Source: Helicoverpa zea | Taxonomy: Eukaryota; Arthropoda; Insecta; Lepidoptera; Noctuidae | Direction: 5' to 3' | NCBI RefSeq assembly: GCF_022581195.2 | Contig: NC_061482.1 | Location: forward strand, 6,448,001-6,512,000 | Length of the DNA: 64,000 nucleotides | Shown: positions 23,801-33,359 of the stretch, piece after piece | Position numbering within the stretch: position 1 is the first letter of the stretch | How the letters are laid out: each line of letters begins with the position of its first letter | Position numbers and translations under genes: made by a program | The notes under the pieces: model-generated | Database searches by the model: none | Told to the model about the DNA's origin: nothing | Seen by the model: the letters and a program-made list of their open reading frames with translations, nothing else

Positions 23801-25462
23801 AGAATTCTCATTTCCGGGATCAGGTCGAGATGCATGCGATGCGTATAACCGGCCATAGAAATTTTCCACTTCCGAAAGGACTGCCGGCACCGAAGAAACG
23901 ACTTCTCCACTTGTTGTGGTCAGCTTCATCAAGTGGCTTCTTCCAAGAGATTGTACGAACACCTTTGACCCCCGATTCAGCTCAATTGCTCTTTCAATGT
24001 CAAGAGTATTGGAGCACCGGAGGTCGCGTCGTACGTGCTTGTTGATCTCTTGGTTTAGAGCCTGCTGAGCTGACGAAGTGACAGGCGGGTTTTCACGTCG
24101 TTTCTTCATAAGCCCTAATGTGTCTTCCGAAAGCTTTGATTTCTTGCCCTTACGCTGCATGTTACAGAATCTCGAACCTTCCTCCCTGAGGATCCGAACC
24201 ACATATTCGTGGTTCTGGTTAACGTCCGTTGTGGTTTCCACGGCGGCAAATCGGTTCTCCAAATTTGACTGGAACGTTTCAGATCCTGTCATGGTTTGGA
24301 GCAGTGTTGGTCGGAGCCTGGCCTTCATCAGACGGAAACGTTCGGCCTTGAAGTTGATATTCAGAGAGCCTCGGACAAGTCGGTGATCGCTCCCGGTATT
24401 AAACCTATTGATCACGGAGACGTCTCTGAATATGTGCTTCTTGTTCGTCATGATGAAGTCAATCTCATTTTTAGTCATAGTGTCGGGGCTTTGCCACGTC
24501 CACTTCCTTTGGGGCTGCTTTTTGAAAAAGGAGTTCTTCAAAAAGAGCCCCTCGCGTTCGAGGAAGTTGACGAGCATTTGGAATCTGATATGGATGTCAT
24601 ATTGGACTATATTTAATATCTCTGTATGTCGATGGTTATTCTTTCAGAAAAGCGCAGGTGGCGAAGCTGACATTCACTATAGCACTGTTTCTGTCATATC
24701 CATTACAAAACTTCGTGGCATGGCAGATTGTGTGGCGTAAGACGCATAAGAAAGTCTCAGATAAATGGAAACGTACAGTTGACTATGCTCTCCGCGTCAT
24801 CCTTGCGACCATTCCGTGTAAGTACATCAATCTTACAGTAATAAGTGGTATCCCAACACCGAAGCAGCCCCTTTATAATTGAGAAAAGGCTAGACAGAAG
24901 ATGAACATGATAAATGATGGCAAGGAATAATTAGAACCGTCAGGTATCTCATGGTATAGTGAAAGAAATATACTTAAGAGTTACGTCATATACCGCCTTA
25001 ATTGGCCCTGTACTTGTTGTATTATTGCCATTTACACACACACTGTTTTTATTACTGTTTTATTTTGTATGTCGCCACCAGACCACGGGACTATAGAGTC
25101 CCGGATTTGTGGAAGGCGAACGTGGGGCCGAAGCCAACACGCTGAAGCCTTTTAAGACAACTTCAATGAAATGGTGACACTAATATTATTTATAATTAAT
25201 GAGTCGTGGTGTTTCAGTCGGGATGGCGGCGGCGGCGCCTTCCCTCGGCGCCTTCATGGGCCTCCTCGGCGCTCTCTGCCTCACCATGGTGGCCATCTTG
25301 TTCCCCGCTCTCATGGACCTATGCGTCTACTATCCCAATAGATACGGTTTCGGTTGGTGGAAGTTGTGGTCTGACATATTTATCATCGTGTTCGGCATGG
25401 TCTGTTGTGCCTCTGGCGTTTACACCAGCGTGCTAGAAATGGTCGAAACCTACGATTTGTAA
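11857..25462 (+). CDS. Proton-coupled amino acid transporter (SLC36/pathetic-like), copy A
   Basis: Predicted proton/amino acid symporter of the Aa_trans family, a multi-pass membrane protein; fly pathetic and mammalian PAT relatives act at endolysosomal and plasma membranes and feed TORC1 signalling. Exons: 11857-11899, 12101-12164, 12261-12411, 18646-18852, 18934-19209, 21896-22074, 24648-24817, 25218-25462, giving 444 residues. Landmarks: FDPHAHR in the N-terminal tail, YGETMMHMLKGCLGAG then LLAMPNA as the first substrate-site helix, KDLKLLTPFSTISNA, LEYNMEKP, LSYPLQNFVAWQIVW, and a last exon with two hydrophobic helices ending ETYDL. All joins are in phase. Introns hold large transposons: a foldback element and SINE in intron 3, a LINE in intron 5, an RTE LINE in intron 6. 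Exon 3 uses an unusual GTCGGG donor, the only in-frame choice. Exon 1 (MFIYKFVGFGFDDT) is the weakest assignment. Expression of this copy is not shown by sequence. Confidence 0.85.
12412..14145 (+). other. First part of copy A intron 3: repeat debris
   Basis: No exon seen. Contains fragments with the recurring phrase GCGCGTCAGATTAAG or CTCGAGCGCGAC (12650-12820) that recurs at 17900-18400, a CGCGTAG-rich segment (12940-13070), a minus-strand fragment of the dispersed CCAGTCTAACCGG repeat (13425-13500), and a block beginning ACCCGACTGCCAAAG (13508) with TATG iterations that looks like another dispersed repeat. Confidence 0.55.
14146..14498. mobile_element. Foldback MITE with perfect 142-bp inverted arms
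   Basis: Arms 14146-14287 and 14357-14498 are, by direct reading, exact reverse complements over 142 bp around a 69-bp spacer. The outer ends carry AAAAACAGCTAAAAAG and the inner ends GCAGGCGGGGACCA. No coding capacity. Lies in intron 3 of transporter copy A. Perfect arms imply recent insertion or gene conversion between arms. Confidence 0.9.
14858..17631. mobile_element. 2.8-kb foldback-type element with subterminal repeats and a nested element
   Basis: Ends are perfect 23-bp inverted repeats (14858-14880 and 17609-17631) beginning TAGTCCCCAGGCCGG. Inside the left end, three copies of a unit of about 140 bp (containing GATATGACGTCACT and GTCCGATAAAGATC) run to about 15330; three inverted copies occupy about 16440-16860 on the right. 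The centre (15500-16400) is made of about six diverged units of roughly 150 bp sharing TTCTTAGTATTTTAGAAG. The right arm is interrupted by a second inverted-repeat element. No transposase frame is visible, so it is non-autonomous. Superfamily unassigned; the architecture resembles Foldback/Galileo-type elements. Confidence 0.85.
16964..17612. mobile_element. Nested inverted-repeat element inside the foldback element
   Basis: Terminal inverted repeats CAAAGGAGATGGCC at 16964-16977 and 17599-17612, with weaker matching continuing inward (AAACCCAGAATCGACAG against AACACCCAGAGTCGACAG). It separates the outer element's AAATGTATATGTATCAAA block from its terminal TTCGCCGGCCTGGGG block, which are contiguous in the left arm. 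No coding frame. Confidence 0.75.
17645..17800 (-). mobile_element. tRNA-derived SINE, minus orientation
   Basis: On the minus strand, CGTGGTGGCCTAGTGGGTAA (A-box region) is followed by GTGGATTCGATTCCAGGTC (B box) at the spacing of a tRNA-like head, then AGGCAAGTACCAATGCAAC and a short tail. It is not a tRNA gene because acceptor-stem pairing is missing. Lies in intron 3 of transporter copy A, antisense to the gene. Confidence 0.75.
17850..18645 (+). other. End of copy A intron 3: dispersed GCGCTCGAG repeat fragments
   Basis: Short, similar pieces recur: AATCTGACGCGCTCGAG near 17990, TCGCGCTCGATAAAA near 18128, ATCTGACGCGCTCGAG near 18255, together with GTCAGATTA blocks, as also seen at 12610-12830. 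They appear to be fragments of one dispersed repeat. No exon seen before the acceptor at 18645. Confidence 0.55.
19302..19600 (+). repeat. Dispersed repeat (GGGTTCCGTACCC ... CGCACTTGGCCGG)
   Basis: Begins with GGGTTCCGTACCCAAAGGG, contains a CCGTCCGTCCGTCC run and CCATACAACAAACGTGAT, and ends with CTCGCACTTGGCCGGTTTTT. The same start and end phrases occur at 26735-27110, with a differing middle. No coding function seen. Located in intron 5 of transporter copy A. Confidence 0.7.
19851..21469. mobile_element. Inverted-repeat DNA element hosting a LINE fragment
   Basis: GGTGAGTATAGACTACA at 19851-19867 is exactly complementary to 21453-21469, and looser matching continues. The left part (19880-20160) contains iterated GCTCGACGAAATGTTACACC and CATGTAATGTAACGTTCTTGCGAATG units, typical of a non-autonomous DNA element. 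A LINE 3' fragment (about 20190-21430) sits between the two ends. No target duplication was resolved. Confidence 0.65.
20190..21430 (+). mobile_element. 5'-truncated non-LTR retrotransposon (CR1/L2/Jockey-group RT C-terminus)
   Basis: An uninterrupted frame (20204-21061) starts at the remnant of the catalytic box (DDTVILV) and continues with NLLTLNLNKTRFMTF, YLGVWVDGALKWSEHI, HSILTYCIAVWG and LERAQRAILKVM. These are the palm-thumb and connection blocks of LINE reverse transcriptases. The endonuclease and most of the RT are missing. The 3' end is AATAAAGAATTTATTTATTT near 21410-21430. It is in the same orientation as transporter copy A, within intron 5. The clade is uncertain. Confidence 0.8.
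21645..21800 (+). repeat. Fragment of CCGCGGTTTCACCCGCGTCCCG dispersed repeat
   Basis: CTCCGCGGTTTCACCCGCG followed by GATAAAATACAGCCTATGGC and CCGACTAGCGGTTCC. Related fragments: 57467-57560 (CTTTCGCCCGCGGTTTCACC), 58917-59100 (TTTTGCCCGCGGCTTCGCTC) and, reversed, 35690-35835. Likely pieces of a LINE 3' region or other abundant repeat; not classified. Confidence 0.55.
22361..24578 (-). mobile_element. 5'-truncated, broken RTE-type LINE in copy A intron 6
   Basis: Minus strand, antisense to the transporter. It encodes the end of an AP endonuclease (NEIDFIMTNKK, then GSDHRLVRGSL), then a reverse transcriptase: LKNGKAPGEDGITTELLK, LKNYRPISLLSHVYKLFSRV, AGFRSGYGTIDHI, FVDYEKAFDSV and the catalytic box FADDIVIMAET, then a thumb and C-terminal region with QWAGHISRR. 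Coding is split over frames 23537-24577, 23242-23625 and 22366-23229, so it is frameshifted and inactive. The 5' end is cut in the endonuclease. TGGAATCTGAT flanks both sides (22350-22360 and 24579-24589), an 11-bp target duplication. The 3' end has CATCATCAG and CCACTGCTGGACATAGGCCT, a common lepidopteran LINE tail phrase. RTE assignment is from family knowledge. Confidence 0.9.
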
Positions 25463-25471
25463 TTTTATGGA

Positions 25472-25477
25472 AATAAA
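25472..25477 (+). terminator. Polyadenylation signal of transporter copy A
   Basis: AATAAA only 10 bp after the stop codon of copy A, so the 3' UTR would be very short. Confidence 0.65.
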
Positions 25478-25479
25478 AG

Positions 25480-26407
25480 TATTTTTGTTATAGTGTTAGC
25501 TTTTTTTATTTATTAGCTTTTATCTACCAAACTAGTACCTTGATAACTGGGACAAGATAAAGAATAAACGATGGGCGTTTTGAATGCTCTCTTTTGTAAA
25601 TTTTGGGTTCCAGTTCATATCTGCCAGCTCTATCATCAGATCAGTTCGACAGTACCATATTATTGTATTGTCATCATAAGTAGGTACCTACATACTCGAT
25701 GCTACATACATATATAAAGCAGTTGTTGTTTTTGTCAACAATGTTGGTGTAAAACTAGCGAACGTTTTTCCTTCAAATCGGATAATGGCCAATTCCATCA
25801 GAGTGTAGCTGGAGATTTGTACGGGTACCGTGACTTTTTTTACGGGTACTGGGGGGAATTCTGCCCCGCTAGACGTCAGTGTTTCAAGAATAGTAAATCA
25901 TCACCCGAGCCTTTTTCTCTACTAGATATGTTGGGGTCGGCTTCCAGTCTAACCGGATGCGGCTGAGTACCATTTTTTTTACAAGAAGCGACTGCCTATC
26001 TGACCTCCACAACCCAGTTACCCGGGCAACCCAATACCCCATGTTTAGACTGGTGACATAATTACTGGCTTCTGACTACCCGTTACGACTGCCAAGGATG
26101 TTCAATGACAGCCAAGAATAGTTATAAGACCATATTTTTTGGTAATAATAGCTTTTATGAGATGAGGAGCAGGACGATGATGATGAATAAAAACTTTTTG
26201 AGACCATTTAACTTTTCTTTATTTTTTTTGCTTTTGTAAATGAAATAAGAACTAAGCTAATGACAGACTGACACAATTGTTTTTCGAAAGAAGATTTAGT
26301 TTTTGTATTTTTTTATATATTTTAGATACAGTACATACAAAAAAGAAGGTGAAAGGCCTGAGGCCTGGGATAAAGCTGTCCGATAAGTAGAAAGCCGTAC
26401 TGCCACC
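25480..26407. other. Short spacer between transporter copies A and B
   Basis: Under 1 kb. No gene seen. Contains one copy of the dispersed CCAGTCTAACCGG repeat (25895-26110). The promoter of copy B must lie here or further upstream. Confidence 0.6.
25895..26110 (+). repeat. Dispersed repeat, CCAGTCTAACCGGATGC family
   Basis: Blocks in order: ATGTTGGGGTCGGCTTCCAG, TCTAACCGGATGCGGCTGAG, ACAAGAAGCGACTGCC, AACCCAGTTACCCGGGCAAC, CGTTACGACTGCCAAGGATG. The same ordered blocks occur at 33935-34100, 41055-41215 and 41835-42100, and a minus-strand piece at 13425-13500. No coding capacity; SINE-like in size, but no pol III boxes were identified. Confidence 0.8.
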
Positions 26408-29400
26408 ATGTTCGACGTGTTCAGACTCGCGTCGCCAGGTAAGTCCCGCGCAGTGCCATCTACAATAGTAGGGGGTGAACCCAGGCGGTTGCTCGTGGCA
26501 CCGGAACTCATGGGGTGCCCGGTGCGCCAGCTCAGGGCGCAGAAACAGGCAGGGTACAAATTCCCAACTTATCTAGGGGTCAGTGGGTCGTCTTAGAGGC
26601 GGAGTGGTACCAGTATGTATAGTCTTAATAAAAAAGAATTCGTCAGCAATCCCATGTAAATGCCAAAGACGACCCACTGACCCAAAATGTCTAATTCTCA
26701 TTCGCTCAGTTCGCGCCTTTTTAGTCTAGCCGCTTTTACGGTTCCGTACCGTACCGTACCTCAAAAGGAAAAAAGGGAACCCTTATAGAATCATCATTCA
26801 TCATTTATCTAGCTATTCATAAAGGCAAAAAACACACAGAGGCCACAAAAACGAGACTTTTGACTAATAATAAAAATTTATACGTGTACCTAGACGACTT
26901 TTTAAGAAAAGATCTTGAAATTCGATTATCTTGAAACGGGTTAACTTTTGCCCAGTGTATCCCATGGTCAAATTTGTCCGTATTGACCTATACTATCACC
27001 TCCTGAAAGGATGCGCACTACATACAAGTAACCCTGTATATAGAATGTTACTTTGGATGGTACGGAACCCTTCGTGCGCGAGTCCGACTCGCACTTGGCC
27101 GGTTTTATTTATTTCTAAGTTTACCGAGTGTCGTCAAGCTAACAAGATTTTTTTCCAAAAGCGGTAGATGCGGATTTTTGGTGTTTGCATTTTTAATATG
27201 TTTGTGTGTAATAGGTGGGCAGCCCTTACAACAGCCACCCGAGTTCGATGCCAGCTATGACCCACATAAGCACCGCAAAGTTCCCCATCCGACATCGTTA
27301 GTACTCTTTTACTTAGGTTCTATGTTAGTTTTGAACTAAGTTTATGTAATCCTCCTATGTACTCATATTACAGAAAAATGTCACAGGTTTACCTATATGT
27401 TGTACAATGCTAGATGCTTTTCCGCAGTTTATTGACTAGATATTATGATAAGACTCAGGCTGCGTTCAAATCAAACTGATTGCTATATTAATCGGCCGCC
27501 GAATGTTAGCGTAAAAACGTATCGTCGGTTAGATGTGAACGCAAAAGTGCGTAACGTTCGCTCACTTTCGGCGGCTGACAGTCAGTTTGGTTTGAACAGC
27601 TTCAGTTATCTTGTACTTACGTCTTTACAGCTATGGAGAGACGATGACGCACATGCTGAAAGCTTGCTTTGGTGCAGGAATGCTCGCAATGCCGAACGCT
27701 TTCGCTCGCCTGGGCCTTATTTTTGGAATTGTAGGAATCGTTTTCCTCGGAGTTTTCGCTACTTACTGTATACAAATTCTGGTTAGTTATCATCTATTTC
27801 CTAATTCCGATATACCCATTACGCCACACTTTCAAAGCGCTACACCACGTCACAGCACGCGACCCATGTTAGTATTATTCTATACCTTATATTTAGTACT
27901 GTCTGAGATACATTGATATACAAACAACACCTATGTGATCCCTCGCGACTACACACGTTGACACCGCATCGAGCTAGATGCCATCCACGCGGTGTGTTTC
28001 TAATTAAAACCCGACTCGCTTCTGTTCTCTTTGATAGGGAGACAGATCGTGTATCATCTATGGTTATTGGTCAGTTCAGTTCTTCTAATTGGTCAGTTGG
28101 TCAGTTTTTTGCCACTGCTGTTAATTGTTACTGTCTAATGTGTCCGGTGCACGTAGGATGACGACACGTGGTTTTAATAATGTGGTTCCAGTTTTTATAA
28201 AGTATTGCAATCCAGTGTTTAAAACTATCGGGCTTTTTGTAATACCATGTAGTCGTATGTGCTCATTTAAATCACACAATCTTTAAGGCAGTAAGTGGGT
28301 GTTACAGGTGATATCTCAGTACCAGATCTGCAAGAAGTGGCGGGTAGGCTACATGTCCTACCCTAAAAGCATGCGCCTCGCTGTGCAGTCTGGGCCACCG
28401 TGCCTGCGCTGGTCCGCCACCATTTTCGAAAACGCCGTGGATGGAATTCTCATATTTTGGCAAATAGGAGTTTGCGCTATATACTTGGTGTTTGTCTCTG
28501 AAAACTTAAAACAGGTACTTGAAGATCGTTCCTGTTTTTTTTTTAAGAATTCTTTCTCTGATTAAAATCATAATATTGCTTTTTTCTTCACAGATTTGTT
28601 TGTATGCCGGTCACGACTTATCACTGCGAGTGCTGATTTGTTGTCTATACCCAATATTAGTAATTGTATGTTTGGTAAAAGATCTTAAATTGTTGGCGCC
28701 TCTATCAACGTTCGCTAATGGCTGTACCGTAATCGGCCTGGTTTTGATATTCTTTTATTTGGTAGAAGATGACGTACACGTCGATGAAAGTCATTTCGCG
28801 TTAAAAGCACTGACAGATATTCCAATATTCATCGGCATCGTTTTGTACGCCTTAGAGGCGGTAGGAGTGGTGAGTATCGTGATGCTAGTGCGTTCGAGTG
28901 CTGTGGTTGGCTACTGTTGTGATTGACGTTCTCGTATTTAGATCCTGGCGCTGGAGTACAACATGGACAATCCAGCAGATTTCACCGGGATATTTGGACT
29001 GTTCAGTATCGGAATGACGATAATTGTCCTCATCTACACTGCGCTGGGTGTCTGCGGCTATCTCAAGTACGGGATGGATTCCAAAGCATCCATTACGCTT
29101 AATCTTCCGCAAGATCAGAAGTAAGACTTACACTATATACATTATATCCAATTTGTATAAAATATTATTAAACCCATCAAGTGCAAGACTAAGGCCGGCA
29201 AATGCACAGACCGCTTGAAGCAGTCAGGGGCGACAGCTTCACGGCCCTTACGGCTTTACGGGTAGCATTGTTGCACACGTTGTATACCTATTGCAGAAAA
29301 TCGCATGCAGCAAAGATGGCGTTTACTTTGGCAGTGTTTTCGTCTTTCCCGCTACAAAACTTCGTGGCTTGGCAAATACTTTGGCAGAACTACCTGGAAA

Positions 29401-32400
29401 AAAAGTACATAGGCACCAAGAAAGAGAAACTGGTTGACTATGGTTTACGGATATTGTGCGCAACTATACCATGTGAGTTGTTTTATCTATAAACGCGTTT
29501 ATTGGCGTACGTAGTAGTATCACGGGGAAAATTTTCTTCCCACGGTTCTACCAGTTTTTATCCTCGCAGCTGATTTCGTCATCCTATAAAAAAAAAACCT
29601 ATATATAGGTATTGAAATGAAATGTTGAATATTCTGGCATTATTTATTAATCGACCTGGCTGATCTGATATCTGCGTTTTATAGTTACCATATTCACTAT
29701 ATGTTACTATAGTTCGGCCATTCAGAGAATGCGTTCCTGACACGTCGCGATTGAACTGACGACGTAACTACATTCATTGATTATTGATATAATAATGTTG
29801 TTTTAATGCTCCTCAATTGTTAAAACGGTAAACAACCAGCAAAAATATTTTTATCGTAACTGCAACGCCATTGCAAAGTTACGTCGTCAGTTCAATCGCG
29901 ACGTGTCAGGAACGCATTCTCTGAATGGCCGAACTAATATATTTTTAAAATTCAATTCAATCAAATTCTCGAATTAAAAAAATATTTGTATGTTACTTGT
30001 TATTTCACTTCGAAAACATAAACATGTTATAGTTCGGCCATTCAGAGAATGCGTTCCTGACACGTCGCGATTGAACTGACGACGTAACTTTGCAATGGCG
30101 TTGCAGTTACGATAAAAATATTTTTGCTGGTTGTTTACCGTTTTAACAATTGAGGAGCATTAAAACAACATTATTATATCAATAATCAATGAATGTTATA
30201 ATTTTGTGCCAAACTGAGTGTCAAATAACTTGGTAAACAATATTTTTCTAAATCTATACTGCGCTATTACAAGGTTATGTCAGCGGTTTATATTTTGTAG
30301 TGCTGTGCTAAAAATAACAGGCAAGTATCGTAATCTGTTCTTATACAGTTATAATATAAAATAATACGTTTTGATTTTCTTTTTAAGAATTGGAAAATAA
30401 TGGACTATAAGACTTAATTATAACGTTTATGAAATATAAAAATAAAACTATGACCAAACCGCATTTTTATACTTAGATTAAAAATGGTAACCCCAAATGG
30501 CTTTATGGGCCGCCATTTTGTGACGCTAAAACAGTCGTCCGTTGTCGTTTCGTGCGCATAGACCACGTTTTTCAAGTGTTTTCGATCTGTTTTTATTTGA
30601 TTACCCGGCTTTTGTTAGACCGAGATATCAGGATTGATTCTGTTATTGATAATAATATAATTATACATGTAGGCGAAGATGATGATGAAGACACCACCTC
30701 CTCAAGCAAATCGGAGTCTGATTAATATTCTGTTCGCACATTCAATTCAATGTACTTGTAACAAAGAATAAATAAAACAATTTTATTATATGAATATTAC
30801 CTTTTTTTGGTTTCCACTTAAATAACTAAAATATAAAACAAATGATTCCGCCAATTTAAAACGAAAATAATCTTAAAATAATGCGGCGGTTCATTTTGAA
30901 GGAACGGTAACGAACTCAGTGTTATGTTGTGCCCATCACTAGTCGTGACTAACTGATAGGTGTCAGGAACGCATTCTCTGAACGGCCGAAGTATATCAGG
31001 TATTAAGTTGCTAAGCTCAGGCTTAGGGATTGTTCACACCAAACGTATTGTCCGCCGCTGACTGTGAGTATACTCACTGTCTGCCCCAGTGTGAACGTCG
31101 ACTCAATCTGCAGTACCCGTACTCACCAAGCCGACAATAAGCTATAGCGTACGATGCGCTATATGTGTGAACAAAAGAATAGGCTCGTGTAGGTTCACAC
31201 TAGATGCGTACGCTGAGCGGCTGACTATTCTACACACAAAAGAGCTCAGTATTTGAACCCCCCAATCTTCATACATAACAGATGCTATGTCTTCCCAAGC
31301 TCATCTTCGTAAGTTTCTATCACTAAATTCTTCTGAATTCGCATTCCAAATACATTCTCTATAATGTACTTCTGCAATAAACTTTTCGATGTCGAACATC
31401 GCGAGGTGTCACGTGTCACGTCTGTCCTCATTGAAGTTTGTTTCTCGAGTGTATTGCGGCCGAGGCGCGCGGCGGTGCGGGCGCGGCGGAGCGGCGCTAT
31501 TCGGCAACTGCGTCCGCGTAGCCAATCCGCGTCCGCCGTGCATAGTCGCGTAGTAAAATAATCGGCCACTGAGAGTCAGCGATAACAGACGACGTAATAG
31601 CGTATAGTCGGTTCGGTGTGAACGACAATTTCAATATATATGGAAAAGCAATAAACTGCGTAACGCGCGCTCACAGTCAGCGGCCGACAATACGTTTGGT
31701 CTGAACGATGCCTTAGGGCTGAGGCTCACTGCCTCAGGGCAGTGAGCTGAAATATGCTAGAATAGATCGGGTGTGTCGTACCATCACATTAAATCCTATC
31801 ACATACATGACATTCTATAAAATAACCCAATCCATTCAGTGGTTCAGCCATAGAAGTCATTGTTTGTTTTCATAATTTACAACATCATGTGTAAGGCTGC
31901 CTGGCCACCGGAGCGGAGCTAGGCTTGCTAGGCTGCTACTCCGCAGCCTAGCTCCGGTCCGGTGGACAGGCAGCCTTAAGCACAGATAAAGTTAGGAGTA
32001 TTGAATGTTTCGACCAGTTTACACCTGTCAGTTTTCAAGGGAGAATTTCCGATGTTTGTAATGACTGACTCTTTCCTTTGTCTTTTTTATTTTTACGTAT
32101 TAATTTTAATGTGAATAGGTACGACACAACCGATATATACTGAAATATTGCTAGTTCAAAAGCTGTTCCCCTCCGCTTTGATGGATTTACGACCTAAGAT
32201 TTGTTTCAGACATAGCGTGGATTATTTGCATCATTTGTTTAACGTTTTGTTTCAGTCGTTATGGCTCTGATAGCGCCGGCGCTGGGCCCGTTCATCGGTC
32301 TGATGGGGTCGTTCTGCTTATCCATGGTGGCGATCCTGTTCCCAGCCGTCGTGGACATCTCCGTGTACTATCCCGACAAGTACGGCCCCGGCAGGTACAA

Positions 32401-32503
32401 GCTGTTCACCGATATCTTCATCATCTTCTTCGGAATATTCTGTTGCTGCTCTGGTGTCTACACCAGTCTACTGGAAATGATTGAAATACTTGGTAAAGAT
32501 TGA
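26408..32503 (+). CDS. Proton-coupled amino acid transporter (SLC36/pathetic-like), copy B
   Basis: Second tandem paralogue of the Aa_trans family proton/amino acid symporter. Exons: 26408-26438, 27215-27296, 27631-27781, 28308-28514, 28594-28869, 28942-29120, 29297-29472, 32256-32503; 449 residues, all joins in phase. The start ATG sits in a good context (GCCACCATG) and its short exon ends at a GTAAGT donor. Landmarks: YDPHKHRKVPHPTS, YGETMTHMLKACFGAG then MLAMPNA in the first helix, QYQICKKWRVGYMSYPKSMR, KDLKLLAPLSTFANG, LEYNMDNP, SFPLQNFVAWQILW, and a terminal exon ending EMIEILGKD. It resembles copy A more than copy C throughout. A MITE ends 30 bp before the exon 3 acceptor, and intron 7 holds several DNA elements. 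I infer transport of small neutral amino acids from the family; substrate is not readable from sequence. Confidence 0.88.
26735..27115 (+). repeat. Dispersed repeat in copy B intron 1, partly shared with 57583-57815
   Basis: Starts GGTTCCGTACCGTACC, ends CTCGCACTTGGCCGGTTTT, as in the repeat at 19302. Its inner part (26808-27050), with ATTCGATTATCTTGAAACGG, TGGTCAAATTTGTCCGTATT and CTATCACCTCCTGAAAGGAT, recurs nearly unchanged at 57583-57815 in the same orientation. Confidence 0.75.
27459..27600. mobile_element. MITE abutting exon 3 of transporter copy B
   Basis: Imperfect terminal inverted repeats GCTGCGTTCAAATCAAACTGA (27459) and the complement of TCAGTTTGGTTTGAACAGC (ending 27600), with inner GGCCGCCGAA/TTCGGCGGC complementarity. 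About 142 bp, no coding. The larger element at 31028-31710 has similar ends, so the two may be one family. Confidence 0.7.
27782..28307 (+). other. Copy B intron 3
   Basis: No repeat or exon could be supported. Begins with the GTTAGT donor and ends with GTTACAG. Confidence 0.65.
29710..29936. mobile_element. AGTTCGGCC-family MITE, copy 1
   Basis: 227 bp flanked by inverted repeats of about 60 bp starting TAGTTCGGCCATTCAGAGAA. Its middle is the reverse complement of the middle of the copy at 34424-34650. Ends sit next to TA/AT dinucleotides, as expected for Tc1/mariner-type insertion. Confidence 0.85.
30030..30992 (+). mobile_element. Longer relative of the AGTTCGGCC MITE with a transposase-like C-terminal tail
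   Basis: The first 165 bp match the MITE at 34424 and the right end carries CGCATTCTCTGAACGGCCGA, the complement of the left end. Between them, a plus-strand frame ending at 30725 reads RIDSVIDNNIIIHVGEDDDED then TTSSSKSESD, a hydrophobic strand plus acidic tail like the C-terminus of Tc1/mariner-superfamily transposases of insects, followed by AATAAA about 45 bp on. Most of the transposase is absent. The family link is inference. Confidence 0.6.
31028..31710. mobile_element. Non-autonomous inverted-repeat element
   Basis: Imperfect ends of about 40 bp: CACACCAAACGTATTGTCCG at 31035 and its complement CGGCCGACAATACGTTTGGT ending near 31700, with GCTGACTGTGAG/CTCACAGTCAGC. The middle includes a GC-rich block (31455-31540). 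No transposase seen. Confidence 0.75.
31892..31979. repeat. 88-bp imperfect palindrome
   Basis: TAAGGCTGCCTGGCCACCGG pairs with CCGGTGGACAGGCAGCCTTA, and the inner GGAGCTAGGCT pairs with AGCCTAGCTCC, leaving a loop of under 25 bp. Looks like a miniature hairpin element. Confidence 0.85.
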
Positions 32504-32703
32504 AGTGCTCCTCCTCTAAAGCTTCATTGCACCGGCTAAAACAAGCATGGCCCAAAGTAACGATTTCTACAGCTCACAGAAAATACCATTGGCCAGAGTA
32601 GATAAACAAACCTAAGGTTTCAGTGAACTTTCGGACTGTGATTTTTTCCGCCGGTACATAATTGTATGTATTTTTTTCATAAAAATCATTTTTTTATATT
32701 TCA

Positions 32704-32709
32704 ATTAAA
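32704..32709 (+). terminator. Possible ATTAAA polyadenylation signal of copy B
   Basis: ATTAAA about 200 bp after the stop codon; no canonical AATAAA lies nearer. Weak on its own. Confidence 0.35.
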
Positions 32710-33359
32710 TTTTTGACAGTCTCATCCTCGCATTGTTATTTCTTTTGAGGCTGTCCACCCAGTTCAGACTTTATCGAAGACATACACTTGTATCTAGGTT
32801 GAACATAATCAATGACACTAAATCGGTCCGTGGAGTGCTTCTGTTGTTCGTGCCCTTTCGAAAAAGGTAACCATGACACCCAACCAAACGGACAAGTCAG
32901 CAAAGCATCATTATAAATTCAGTATTACCAGGCTAGGAAAATGATGTTTCGTATCTCAAAAGATTTAAACCTTAAATGAAATGCATCAAAATAACTATCA
33001 GCTTATCAGTGTTGGTCTATTCAGGTGCATTCTGCTTTATGTTGCTTCAATCTGTTCGCTTCATGTAACGGTTATCTGAATGGACCAGCTCCCATAGCGC
33101 TGGTAGTTTGGCGCAAGCTACTAGCTTTATTTCCGCATACAGCGTTAGATTTCATATTAAGAGTTCTAAAATTAGTTACGTTCGCGATCGTCGCGGTTTA
33201 TTTTGCTAGCTGTGTGTGTAGTCACCGTAATAAAGAGATAAACGAAGCCTTTGGTATGCGACTGCATCTCACGTGGTTTTATGCGATCATATTCCTGTAA
33301 GTCTTTCAGAAAGTACAAGAGCGAGCTAGAAGAGTGAATAGGTAAACGAGTTAGGAGTA

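Larger units (their letters stand above)
29473..32255 (+). other. Copy B intron 7, filled with DNA-element debris
   Basis: Contains the AGTTCGGCC MITE pair and its long relative (29710-30992), an inverted-repeat element (31028-31710) and a compact hairpin (31892-31979), described separately. The rest is AT-rich with no coding signal. Confidence 0.7.

Noticed and set aside
33025..33300. Hydrophobic 91-residue frame as a possible extra transporter exon
   Set aside because: No SLC36 motif, no matching exon in the three copies and no paired splice sites in the right phase.
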